From: Globisporangium splendens
Taxonomy: Eukaryota; Oomycota; Peronosporomycetes; Pythiales; Pythiaceae
NCBI GenBank assembly: GCA_006386115.1
Contig: VFIW01000144.1
Coordinates: 1-64,000 of the forward strand
DNA: 64,000 nt
Direction: 5' to 3'
Shown here piece after piece: positions 1 to 8,547 of the stretch. The notes under the pieces are model-generated. The model was given only the letters and a program-made list of their open reading frames with translations. It was not told the origin of the DNA and made no database searches. How positions within the stretch are numbered: the stretch's first letter is position 1; each line of letters opens with the position of its first letter. The translations under genes and the position numbers were made by a program.

Positions 1-953
1 TCTGCACTGATCAGCACAGAGAGCGCTCGTGACGTCATGGGATGACGTCACATGTGCATGTGGGGACTGTCGTACCGTAATCCCTTTGTTGTTTGTCTCT
101 CCACAATGCACACTGAAGGTGGTGTGCGGCACACTAAATCTGGGAACAGATCTACCTTCATGTAATGGCTAGGTATAGCCCATTACAGCTCTGCCCAGTG
201 TTGCGCATCCCATTGCCTCCCATCCGTCCTCGGCCACCCTCTCAAATGGGTTCTTTGCTTGTGTAACTCAGTGTGCATATCATTCAGGTAACACTAAATA
301 TACAGATAAGACGTTTTGTGTACAGCATCCGCGTCCTTATCCGACACTACTGCTAATCTTAAAGTGCCAAGACTGTCGAAGAGCTCGTGTTCATTACGAA
401 AAACTCGAGTTCAACGAGACTGACTCGGAGGACAGAGATGTCAACAATCACTCGGATTAAAACCAACTTTTGAAGAAGTTGGGTTTTTATTCTGAAACAT
501 CAAAACCCAACCACCTCACAAAAAATTGGTTGTGTTTTCATCCCAATTACCGACCGCGTCTGACATTGTACGTGTGATCGTCCTGAGCACTCACATCCGA
601 ATGTAAGTCGTCTTCGTCCAAGCATCGTGGTGATTGCAATCGCGATCACGCCAAGCGCCTTTCACCTCATAGATCCGAATTTCCCTCCCCATGGGCTTCC
701 GTGGCTGCTTCGGCTGCGCACTTCGAGGGGTGTCTTCAGGATATGACGTCGACACCCAAAACCAGCCCCGTCGGTTGCTTCTGGTAATAAATACATCACA
801 CTGACAGCCTAAGATGAGTCCAGAGCAAGCAAAAAGGATTTGTTTTCATTCATTGATCTTTTTTTCCAGACACACATTGCAAAATGGGGATTCCGAGTGT
901 CTCCACGATACCGAAAAGCAAACTGAGGAGCTCCGTTCAGAGAGGAACTCCGC
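1..953. other. Intergenic region, no gene recognised
   Basis: No reading frame here resembles a known protein. The only structure noticed is a cluster of short inverted repeats near 459-545 (separate entry). The region is the 3' flank of the minus-strand phosphatase. Confidence 0.5.
478..511. repeat. Short hairpin within a cluster of CCAAC/GTTGG motifs
   Basis: GTTGGGTTTT at 478-487 is the exact reverse complement of AAAACCCAAC at 502-511, a 10 bp stem with a 14 nt loop. Related motifs flank it: AAAACCAACTT near 459 and AATTGGTTGTG near 533. It may be a remnant of a miniature inverted-repeat element, but no target-site duplication was found. Confidence 0.4.
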
Positions 954-2609
954 TTAGCACGAAGGGCGCTGGGTGCCAGGAGTGACTGGAGTCGTGGTGG
1001 TTGGGGATGGAGTCGATGGCTTCGACGTAGTTGGCGTTGGGGTCGACGGAGCGGTGGTCGCTGGTGTTGATGGGGTGACTGGAGCAGTGGTGGCTGGAGT
1101 GGCTGGAGCAGTGGTGGCTGGCGCTGGAGCGGTAGTCGATGGCGTCGAGGGGGTTTGTGGCCACGTGGTGACGTCCGCACCATCAGCGTTGATCGTGAAG
1201 CCATCGGTGGCGACGGCCGACACTTCGTTCAAGAAATCGTTGGCGAACCACACGGCGCGGAGCGACTTGCGCGTGGCGATCACACGCGACGCACCAAAGG
1301 TCACGTTGTTGTTGGCGAGCGACCACGATGGAACCTTCGAGGCAGCGAGGCGAGGACCGGCGTGGCCTTCGTAGTTGCCGCCACCACCCGTGGTCACGTA
1401 GTACACACCGTTGGTCGTGTCCACCTTGTTCTTGTAGATCTTGTTGGTGCGTTCGTAGCCGTGCACGTGACCAGCCATGACGATGTTGACCTTGTACTGC
1501 GAGTAGACATCCTCAAACTTGGCTTGCAGACCGCAGTGTGGCTCCGAGTATGGGGTGCCCGAGAAGTACACGCCCTTCCAGCAGTTGGCGGCATCAGCGT
1601 CGTTGATGTCGAAGATCGTCGACGAGCACTGGCACTGGTGGTTGCTCCACGTGTTGTAGTATGGGTTGTGCTTGAACACGATCACCCATGGGGTCACGGA
1701 GCGGTCGACGGCCGCAAGATCGGCCTTGAGCCACGCGAGCTGCTCCTCACGGTACGCCAACCATCGCTCGGTGCCAATGACCGAAGTGTTCGTGCCGTTG
1801 CTGCCAGTGTAGTCGTCGAGGAAGACCGAGTGGATGAGACCAATGTCGAGCGAGTACCAGGTCTTCAAGTCGGCCCTGGACTTCTCCGAGATCGGCGTGT
1901 ACACGCGCTTGATGTAGCCCAAGTAGTTTTCAGCCTCGAGCGTGTGGTCCGCTGGGTATGGCAGCGCGTTCAAGTGACCCGACGAGGTCACGGTCTCGTG
2001 ATTGCCGTTGATACCCGTGAACGGGATCGACTTCGAAACGTTCATCTGCTCGTTGAACCAGTTGTCCCACTGACGGTGCTCGCCGTTAGCGTACGAGTAG
2101 TCACCGGCGACGACCAGCGCCTGGATGCTCTTGCCCTCGAACGGCTTGACCATCTCCGAGAGCGTGGTCTCCGAGTACGTGGTGTCACCCGGGTCACCGA
2201 CGACACCGAGAATGGTCTCAACATCGTCAGCGCCAGCGTGTGGAGGCGTGGTGAAGGTTCCGGTGAACTCGGTACCAATCGAGTACGCGTACTGCTGTCT
2301 GCCTGGCAGGTCGCACAGCAGCGCCGTGTGCAGCGAAGGCGAGTCGTACGTGTAGTTGAACTGAGCCTCGCTCAGGTGGTACGAGACCGAGGTACTCTGC
2401 ACGGTCTTGGTCGCGACGCTGGCCGAGTTGGGGGTGGCCGTCACCGTGTACGCCGTGGAGACGTCGCTCGCGAACGAGACGGAGATACCGTTCGCGCAAC
2501 CGACCTTGGCGCTCGAGAGACCCAAGTGGACCTGGGAGACGGCGGCGGAGGCGACGCCGAAAGCGGCGGCCGCGGCGACGGTCGTAGCGGAGAGAAGAGC
2601 ACGAGGCAT
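954..2609 (-). CDS. Secreted purple acid phosphatase-like metallophosphoesterase with Thr/Pro-rich tail
   Basis: Intronless, 551 residues. A dinuclear-metal phosphoesterase of the purple acid phosphatase family, expected to hydrolyse phosphomonoesters outside the cell. The metal-site blocks are in order: GDPGD (138-142), GDYSY (169-173), GNHE (202-205), VFKH (311-314) and GHVHGYER (380-387). Residues 1 to about 23 form an Ala-rich signal peptide. From about 481 to the end the protein is a Thr/Pro/Ser tail with TTAP- and TPST-type repeats, mucin-like and probably O-glycosylated, suggesting wall association. The ATG at 2609 is chosen because the signal peptide follows it directly; the frame is open further upstream but has no ATG there. 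The first block has an Asp-Pro-Gly-Asp spacing. A second phosphatase of this family lies at 60630-62499. Confidence 0.9.
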   Translation of the reverse strand: MPRALLSATTVAAAAAFGVASAAVSQVHLGLSSAKVGCANGISVSFASDVSTAYTVTATPNSASVATKTVQSTSVSYHLSEAQFNYTYDSPSLHTALLCDLPGRQQYAYSIGTEFTGTFTTPPHAGADDVETILGVVGDPGDTTYSETTLSEMVKPFEGKSIQALVVAGDYSYANGEHRQWDNWFNEQMNVSKSIPFTGINGNHETVTSSGHLNALPYPADHTLEAENYLGYIKRVYTPISEKSRADLKTWYSLDIGLIHSVFLDDYTGSNGTNTSVIGTERWLAYREEQLAWLKADLAAVDRSVTPWVIVFKHNPYYNTWSNHQCQCSSTIFDINDADAANCWKGVYFSGTPYSEPHCGLQAKFEDVYSQYKVNIVMAGHVHGYERTNKIYKNKVDTTNGVYYVTTGGGGNYEGHAGPRLAASKVPSWSLANNNVTFGASRVIATRKSLRAVWFANDFLNEVSAVATDGFTINADGADVTTWPQTPSTPSTTAPAPATTAPATPATTAPVTPSTPATTAPSTPTPTTSKPSTPSPTTTTPVTPGTQRPSC

Positions 2610-2638
2610 CTTGTAGCTGCTGGTGCTTGTGTCAATGC

Positions 2639-2652
2639 CAATTGACAAGTGA
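2639..2652 (-). promoter_or_regulatory. Oomycete initiator-like element of the phosphatase gene
   Basis: On the minus strand this reads TCACTTGTCAATTG, close to the oomycete initiator plus flanking-promoter consensus (TCATTYYNCAWTTT). It lies about 30 bp before the ATG at 2609. Inferred from sequence only. Confidence 0.4.
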
Positions 2653-4216
2653 CGAGAAAGGCACTGGGAACCAGCCGATCATAAGCTGAAGTAGATTTCC
2701 ATCCTCATCCTCATCATCGTGGATCCGTTGACGCCTACGCTGTCTCCTAAGAACCACATGGCAACCTTTGTGCCTTGAATCTCGCCGTCGCATTGACAGC
2801 GCGGTCACCCGTTTCACTTTCAAAAAAGAACACAGAGACCCCTTCTCACCCCTTGCCTCAGCGGTGTGCTTGATGCCGCACGTCCCACACTCGCCTGTGA
2901 TTCACGAAAGAACGCATGATGTGCATTGTGCTGGCGCTTTGAATCTCGAATCTTGTTTCTGCCCGCCTCAAGGGATATTCTGATGGTCCAACGATGGCTC
3001 ATGCATACTGGACACTATCCGGACAACGTCACATACACATTTCAAGACATAGGCAGTTGAGTATACGTACATGCGTATAGTCTGAGAGTGGTGCTCTCAC
3101 TTGAACTGGCTTGTTCAAAACGATTTGCTTAGAGCTCCCCATCTCACGTGAGGCGTCCACAACACATGACTTGGAGCCACGAAGTGAGCGTGCGCAGGTC
3201 AGCAACACTTTACAGTGCTGACTGAATGACCGACAGCTGCATCTGGGGGACTCGGTGCAAACTCGATCTTTGCAATAATCCCCATTGCGGTGCTTGCCAA
3301 GACTGCGGGAGGAGCCCAAACTTTATTCATTGAATTAATGACAGGCTGCACCTTCTCTCTCATGCTGCCTGCCATGCAGTTAGCCCGCTTGGCTTGAAGC
3401 GAGTGCTTACTGAAAGCAAGACACACACACATCACAAGTTTTCGACTTCAAAGTGACCTCGACGAGGTCAGACGCACTCTTTCGTGAGTCCAGCCACACC
3501 GTTCGCGTTGAGCAGAGCCGTGACATTGGATGACGCGTGAATCTTGAACAAGATTTCACTGCTCTGTGAAATGAATCTTCGAGGTCAATTGTGCAAGGGT
3601 GTGGTCGCGATCGACCATGATGGCGATAAAATGTTGACAAGACAGAACACTTCTGCTTGGTTGGTTGTCGCATGCGCATTGACATCTAGGGAAAGACTGC
3701 TCTGAGAGCAGCCACAGAGTTGCTCTCTCACTTCGTACTGTGATGTGATGTGTGTGCGACTTCTGAATTCTGCTCGCTGTCGTCCACAAAATCAACCTCG
3801 TGGACTTGCAGCTGCAGCAGCATGCACTTGATCACTCTTCTGGTGGTTCATCGGATTCTGCAGTTCCTACTGGTAGGACCGGTACTGTTTCAACCAGCGC
3901 ATGCTGTTGAAACATGCCACGAATACTGCGATCGCGAAGCGGGAAAGGAGGGACGGTCTACGGGTTGGTGACAACTTTTGCATTTGATGTTGACTCCGGC
4001 TGTAAATGACAGGCTACATGCTTTCTGCACTAGCACAGCATAATCACACTTCAGAATATCCAGTCTTTTTATTCGACATATTTGGACAAGACGATACTAC
4101 GCCTAAGACTTGCAGCGCAGCAGAGCATCTCAAAGACAAACGTACACTTGAGATGTAGCAGGCTCATCGCAATCATTACAGCATGCAAACCTCGACCAAA
4201 TCGGCTGCAGGATTAG
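2653..4216. other. Intergenic region, no gene recognised
   Basis: About 1.5 kb with only short, family-less reading frames on both strands. One small inverted repeat (GTTTCAAC at 3887-3894, GTTGAAAC at 3906-3913) is visible. Nothing else supported. Confidence 0.45.
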
Positions 4217-4645
4217 CTACTGCTGGGCTTCGGCGAACTTCTTGTAGTTGTCCATTATCGCTTGCCAGCCGGATCGCTGCTGCTCCACGGTGTGCGTCGC
4301 CTCAGTGTCAAACGTTTCTTCCACGAGTGTCTCGGTGTCAGACGACGTGGTGAACGTGATGGAGACGCGGCGGTGGTCGTCCAACTCGTACTCGATGCGC
4401 TTCAGAGGCTCGACGACAGTGTACGTGCCAGCGAAGTCGAAGCTCACACTGCCATCTTTTGCAGCCATGGTGGACGAGAACCGCCCGCCGACTTGGAGAT
4501 CGTTCGCGGCTTTGGTCGTGTGCCAGTCGTCCGACGCGGCGTTCCACTGCATGATACTCGCAGGCGTCGTCCAGTGCTCCCACGCGGACTCGACTGGCGC
4601 GCGCACGAGTGCCGAGACAGTGACTTGGACAGACGCTTCGCTCAT
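4217..4645 (-). CDS. SRPBCC / AHSA1-like (START-fold) protein
   Basis: Intronless, 142 residues, about the usual length of a one-domain SRPBCC protein. The N-terminus alternates in the family style (VRAPVESAWEHWTTP, then IMQWN), followed by GGRFSSTMAAKDGSVSFDFAGTY-type strands, EPLKRIEYELDD, TLVEETFD and a C-terminal helix (QRSGWQAIMDNYKKF). This is the activator-of-Hsp90-ATPase-1-like branch, best known from bacteria. The fold binds hydrophobic ligands, but the ligand cannot be read from sequence. The ATG at 4645 is the only sensible start. An initiator-like GCTCATTTGC lies on the minus strand at about 4712-4703. No signal peptide or membrane segment, so probably cytosolic. Confidence 0.85.
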   Translation of the reverse strand: MSEASVQVTVSALVRAPVESAWEHWTTPASIMQWNAASDDWHTTKAANDLQVGGRFSSTMAAKDGSVSFDFAGTYTVVEPLKRIEYELDDHRRVSITFTTSSDTETLVEETFDTEATHTVEQQRSGWQAIMDNYKKFAEAQQ

Positions 4646-4712
4646 TGTCTTGTTGCTGAGGGGAGAAGTTGGTTTGTGGTGTCGGGCTCAGGCAGCGTGT
4701 TTGCAAATGAGC

Positions 4713-5502
4713 ATGAAGTTTAAAAAGGATCTTGTGGGGGCAAACTCTTTCAAAACATCATGGCGTTGACATGTTTCGAATAATCGAATGATGAGAACTA
4801 TTTATTATATAAGGTGGCGAATGGTTTTGTAGGATACAAAATGTGGTTATAGATGCATTCATTTTTAAAGGCTATCCTTTGATTGAGGTTGGAGGAGGGA
4901 TGGCGTTATCGGTGACCAACATTCACGGCTTCTATGAGGAGCTTTTCGCTGCAACTGGGTGCAGTCTTGTCGACAATGATGGTCACCTCAAGGATCGAGT
5001 GGCAACGCAGACATCATCGATCATTCGCACCCTGCATTGTGTGAGCGTGAGAGGAGGCAGCAGCTTGGGACGTTATCAATGACGTAGCTTCAACTTGAGA
5101 GAGCACGCTGAATATTCTTATCAATGTGGTGCAGTTGGCATTGTTGAGCACCGCCCTCCATCGATTGCAGCGCCAACACTCGCCAAAACATGTACTCAAA
5201 AAATGAATCATGTTTGGCTTTTTTGCACCTCTTGATACTCATCTCTGGGTCAATTTGACTTCAGGCTGGCTTCTAGTACTGACGTGGAGAGATGTTGTCG
5301 ACAGACGTCACTCTGGTGTTAATCACAACGGCGCCAGACTCGAGCGTTTGCGCAGTTGAACACTGACTGAAGTTTTACTCTCTCGCACCAATGAAATGAG
5401 ATCTTGTTTATTTTCTTTAAATGCAGCACTATTGCTTGAGATGGTCCTCGGCGAATCTTTGTCATCCCTTCTCATCTAAAGTCAGCGACGGGAACCAACG
5501 TC
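4713..5502. other. Intergenic region, no convincing gene
   Basis: An open frame at about 4843-5082 (plus) contains a peptide that looks faintly protein-like (YPLIEVGGG) but has no ATG at its start and no recognisable family; it may be a relic. Otherwise nothing recognised. Confidence 0.4.
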
Positions 5503-7986
5503 TCAGGTCGAAGCAATGTCCTTCGCCAGCACCAGCGTACGAATCTCGTCCACCACTCCAGACCAGTTACCTTCCTGGGGACTGCCAGCTTCTTGCTCAG
5601 AAAGCTGCTGCGCAAGGGCCACAAATGCGTCCAATTTCGCCATCGGTGACTCGGGAATCGATGCGCGGAACGCATTCAGCACCGTGGAAGCAAAAGACAG
5701 CGTGACTTTGGGGAACGTGGCTGGGAATCCTGTCGTTTGCTGGAAAAATAGCTGCAAGAGACGCGCCGCAGTCGCTGGAATATCATCAGTACCGAGCTGA
5801 TCCAATTCAGCAATGACGATATGACGGTATCCAAAGATCACTTGGCGCTCTTTTTTGCGATCAAGCTTCCGCAATGGCATACTCAGCGCATCTGCTAGCA
5901 CAGGAATGTGAAGCATAAAGTCACCCAGAGACCGCCGACCTGCCACAGCGAAAGTCCAGAGACGAACAATCGCATTCGCGGTCGACAGAGGTAGATTGCT
6001 CTCCAGCATTTTCTTGTTTTCATCACTCAGACTGGCCATTAACTTCGGCGCCGAGCTGGCTTCAGCACCCTCGGCTGGTTGCGTAAATGGTGGAACACCG
6101 TCCATTTCCAGTGAGTTTGACTCGGCCACGAAGCTTGTCACTAACGATGCGAGTTCAACGCCTGCAGACTCCAAGAGGTACGTCTCCAGTACAGCCAATT
6201 GCTCCATCTCTGGCTTATCTTTCGCATCCACAGACATCGTCAGTTTGTTGAAACCCTTTTCAAAAACAGACAACAGGGTAAAGCGATCGTCGAATTGGTC
6301 TTCAAACTTCTTCCGCAGCTCGCGTAGAGAAGCAGTGTCACCACGGATAATACTGGACAGCGCCGCGCTTAGAGCCGACGTGTAGATCGTCTCAACTTGT
6401 GAGTCGAAGTGGTTCGCGAGGCCATCAAGAAGCTCGTCTTCGTCCTCAAGCTGGGGGAACCACGACACCAGCAGTTTAAACAGCATATCATGCGATGGGA
6501 CAATAGAGACAGATCCCGTTGACGACGCGCTTGACCGCTTCGACGAGCTACTCGATGCAGGAGCCCCATCGTCTCCCTTCTTGCCTTTCTTGCCCTTGCC
6601 GCTCTTTGACTTAGCTTCCTCAGCACCATTTTTACCTCCTCCTTTGCCACGTTTCGATTTCTTGTCTGCTCCAGCGTCGTCTGCGCCACCACCAGTAGCT
6701 TTGTTCGCTTTCTTGCCACGCTTTCCACCACGCTTATCTCCGAAATCACCGTCTTCGTCATCGTCGTCGTCGTTGTCAAACTTGCTGTTGACCGCCGAGG
6801 TCTCTTTCGCAAGAGTACTGTTCACGACACTGCGCTGCTCCGAGGACGCTTTCAGAGCCTTCGCCGAGGCATCTTGCTTTAGTTTCTCAATACTGGCATC
6901 CATGAATGCCTTGCTGACGGCGAAAACGTCGCTAATCTGGTACGCCTCCGTCGATCCTCGCGCCACGTTTGGAGACTTGGATAGCAGCATCGCCACGTCG
7001 CTCGATTGGATCCCACTCGGCACAATGGTACGCAGATCCACAAAAGACGCCTCGTTCACCGCCGCCTCGATCGAGCCTTCCACTTGCAAGTGCAGCGCGT
7101 GGCTCACGACACAGTCCTTCAGTGGGATCGCATCGGGGAATCGCCGCTTCAAAAAGTCATACGGACGCGTCACCTGCAGCTGCAATGCACGCGCGTTGTC
7201 CAAGTACCCGTTCTGCTGGAAGAACGAGTACATGCTGTCGCGTTGCGCTTCAACGAACACATACGGCACGTACTCGCGGCCTCGCAGCGTCCCCATGAGC
7301 ACGCGTTTTTGGATCAACTCTTGCAGGCACTCATCGACCACTTTCTCCTCAAAGCGGTACAAGCGCGTGATATCGGGAACGAACATCGGCCGCGTGATCG
7401 CACTGAACACCCCGCGGATCTGCGCCTTTTGCGACTCCACGAACGAGTGCGTGAACAGCACGTTCCCGCGCTCCTGCGCCAACAGAATCGAGCCCAGACG
7501 CGACGCCACGACCTCTTTCATGTACTCGACCGTGAACCCGTACTGCTGCGCGAGTTCGCCGACCGTGGTCGTGCCGCTCTCCTGCAGCAGCGTGTTCGTG
7601 TCCTCCATGATCGCGTCCAGGTACCAGTTCGTGACCACTTCTTCGCCGCTGTTGACCACGAAATAGACCGAGCCGCTGCTGTTCTTCTTGTTTCGTGCGA
7701 GTTGTGCCACGTACTTCTCTACATACGAGCGGTCGACGTTGATGAGCTGCTGGAGCTCCGTCATGCTGATGCGGCCGGCGTTGAGCGTGACATAGTCCTG
7801 GATCTCGCGCTCGATCTGCGTCGGCGTGAGGAACTGCTTGCCCGTGAGCGTGTGCACGACCTGGATCTTGTTGAGCTGCTGCAGCTTCATGAGCAGGTCG
7901 ACCACATTGTGGTCCGAGAGCTTGAGCGCCGACTCCTGCTGCTGCACGGCCGCCAGTTGCTGCTGGAGCAGCGCGATCTCATCCAT
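5503..7986 (-). CDS. UFL1: UFL1, E3 UFM1-protein ligase 1 homologue
   Basis: Intronless, 827 residues (human UFL1 is about 794). Scaffold-type E3 that transfers the ubiquitin-like UFM1 from UFC1 to targets, mainly at the ER surface and on ribosomes. Recognised from the N-terminal winged-helix region (LMKLQQLNKIQVVHTLTGK, LTPTQIEREIQDYV, GRISMTELQQLINVD) and overall collinearity. A Lys/Gly/Ser-rich disordered stretch sits around residues 400-490, where family members also carry a basic linker. The C-terminal half is helical. Start ATG at 7986 (MDEIALLQQ); an open frame continues three codons upstream without an ATG. No frameshift or missing segment is visible. UFL1 lacks a catalytic cysteine in all organisms, so none is expected. 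Confidence 0.93.
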   Translation of the reverse strand: MDEIALLQQQLAAVQQQESALKLSDHNVVDLLMKLQQLNKIQVVHTLTGKQFLTPTQIEREIQDYVTLNAGRISMTELQQLINVDRSYVEKYVAQLARNKKNSSGSVYFVVNSGEEVVTNWYLDAIMEDTNTLLQESGTTTVGELAQQYGFTVEYMKEVVASRLGSILLAQERGNVLFTHSFVESQKAQIRGVFSAITRPMFVPDITRLYRFEEKVVDECLQELIQKRVLMGTLRGREYVPYVFVEAQRDSMYSFFQQNGYLDNARALQLQVTRPYDFLKRRFPDAIPLKDCVVSHALHLQVEGSIEAAVNEASFVDLRTIVPSGIQSSDVAMLLSKSPNVARGSTEAYQISDVFAVSKAFMDASIEKLKQDASAKALKASSEQRSVVNSTLAKETSAVNSKFDNDDDDDEDGDFGDKRGGKRGKKANKATGGGADDAGADKKSKRGKGGGKNGAEEAKSKSGKGKKGKKGDDGAPASSSSSKRSSASSTGSVSIVPSHDMLFKLLVSWFPQLEDEDELLDGLANHFDSQVETIYTSALSAALSSIIRGDTASLRELRKKFEDQFDDRFTLLSVFEKGFNKLTMSVDAKDKPEMEQLAVLETYLLESAGVELASLVTSFVAESNSLEMDGVPPFTQPAEGAEASSAPKLMASLSDENKKMLESNLPLSTANAIVRLWTFAVAGRRSLGDFMLHIPVLADALSMPLRKLDRKKERQVIFGYRHIVIAELDQLGTDDIPATAARLLQLFFQQTTGFPATFPKVTLSFASTVLNAFRASIPESPMAKLDAFVALAQQLSEQEAGSPQEGNWSGVVDEIRTLVLAKDIAST

Positions 7987-8516
7987 GACGGTCAACTCCT
8001 CGTCTAGTCTTGTTCTCCCACAAGTGTGTTACCTTCTCTCCCCTTTTGTCGAGAGACGGCGCACTAATAGAGAAACTGCTGTTCCACACAAAAACAGACC
8101 AACTGGCCGGTTAGTGACGGAATGCAGTCACCGAGTAAAACCGGTTTCTGCTTAAACCGATTGAAATAATGGAGATCCGTGTCCTAGACTAGTTTACGGG
8201 AGGAGCTCGGATATTTTACGTAGGTGTTTTGAGTCTAGAGCTATTCTTGAAATTGCGAGGAAGGTGAGATTTTTAGGGTCGGGCACGTGAATCATCAGCA
8301 GATGGCAGTGTCACTGTCGGCTGGAAAGAACGTCGTCACCAAGGAGTGCAAAAATATCGTCAGCAACGTGGAAAATTGCTCTCACTGTCACCATTAAAAC
8401 ATCAATAGACAAACAGAAAAGCGTTCTCGCTGCCTGCAACTAAACAGAACACGCATTCACCTACACACACATGCAAATCATCAGGATCACTGCTAGCTGC
8501 ACAACATCCTATACAC
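7987..8516. other. Intergenic region between UFL1 and the left arm of the inverted duplication
   Basis: No gene recognised. A CA-rich stretch (about 8461-8523) lies exactly at the outer breakpoint of the left arm. Confidence 0.5.
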
Positions 8517-8547
8517 ACACACTTTTTCTTTACTCAAATCCACTCGC

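Noticed and set aside
1155..2645. Long open frame opposite the phosphatase gene
   Set aside because: It mirrors the codon structure of the real gene and its Arg/Val-rich translation matches nothing. The same applies to long opposite-strand frames over QSOX and the other large genes.
3887..3913. Short inverted repeat GTTTCAAC / GTTGAAAC
   Set aside because: Eight bases with an 11 nt loop are expected by chance in 64 kb.
4843..5082. Small gene with the peptide YPLIEVGGG
   Set aside because: No ATG at the frame start, no family resemblance and no neighbouring exons. Recorded only as a possible relic.
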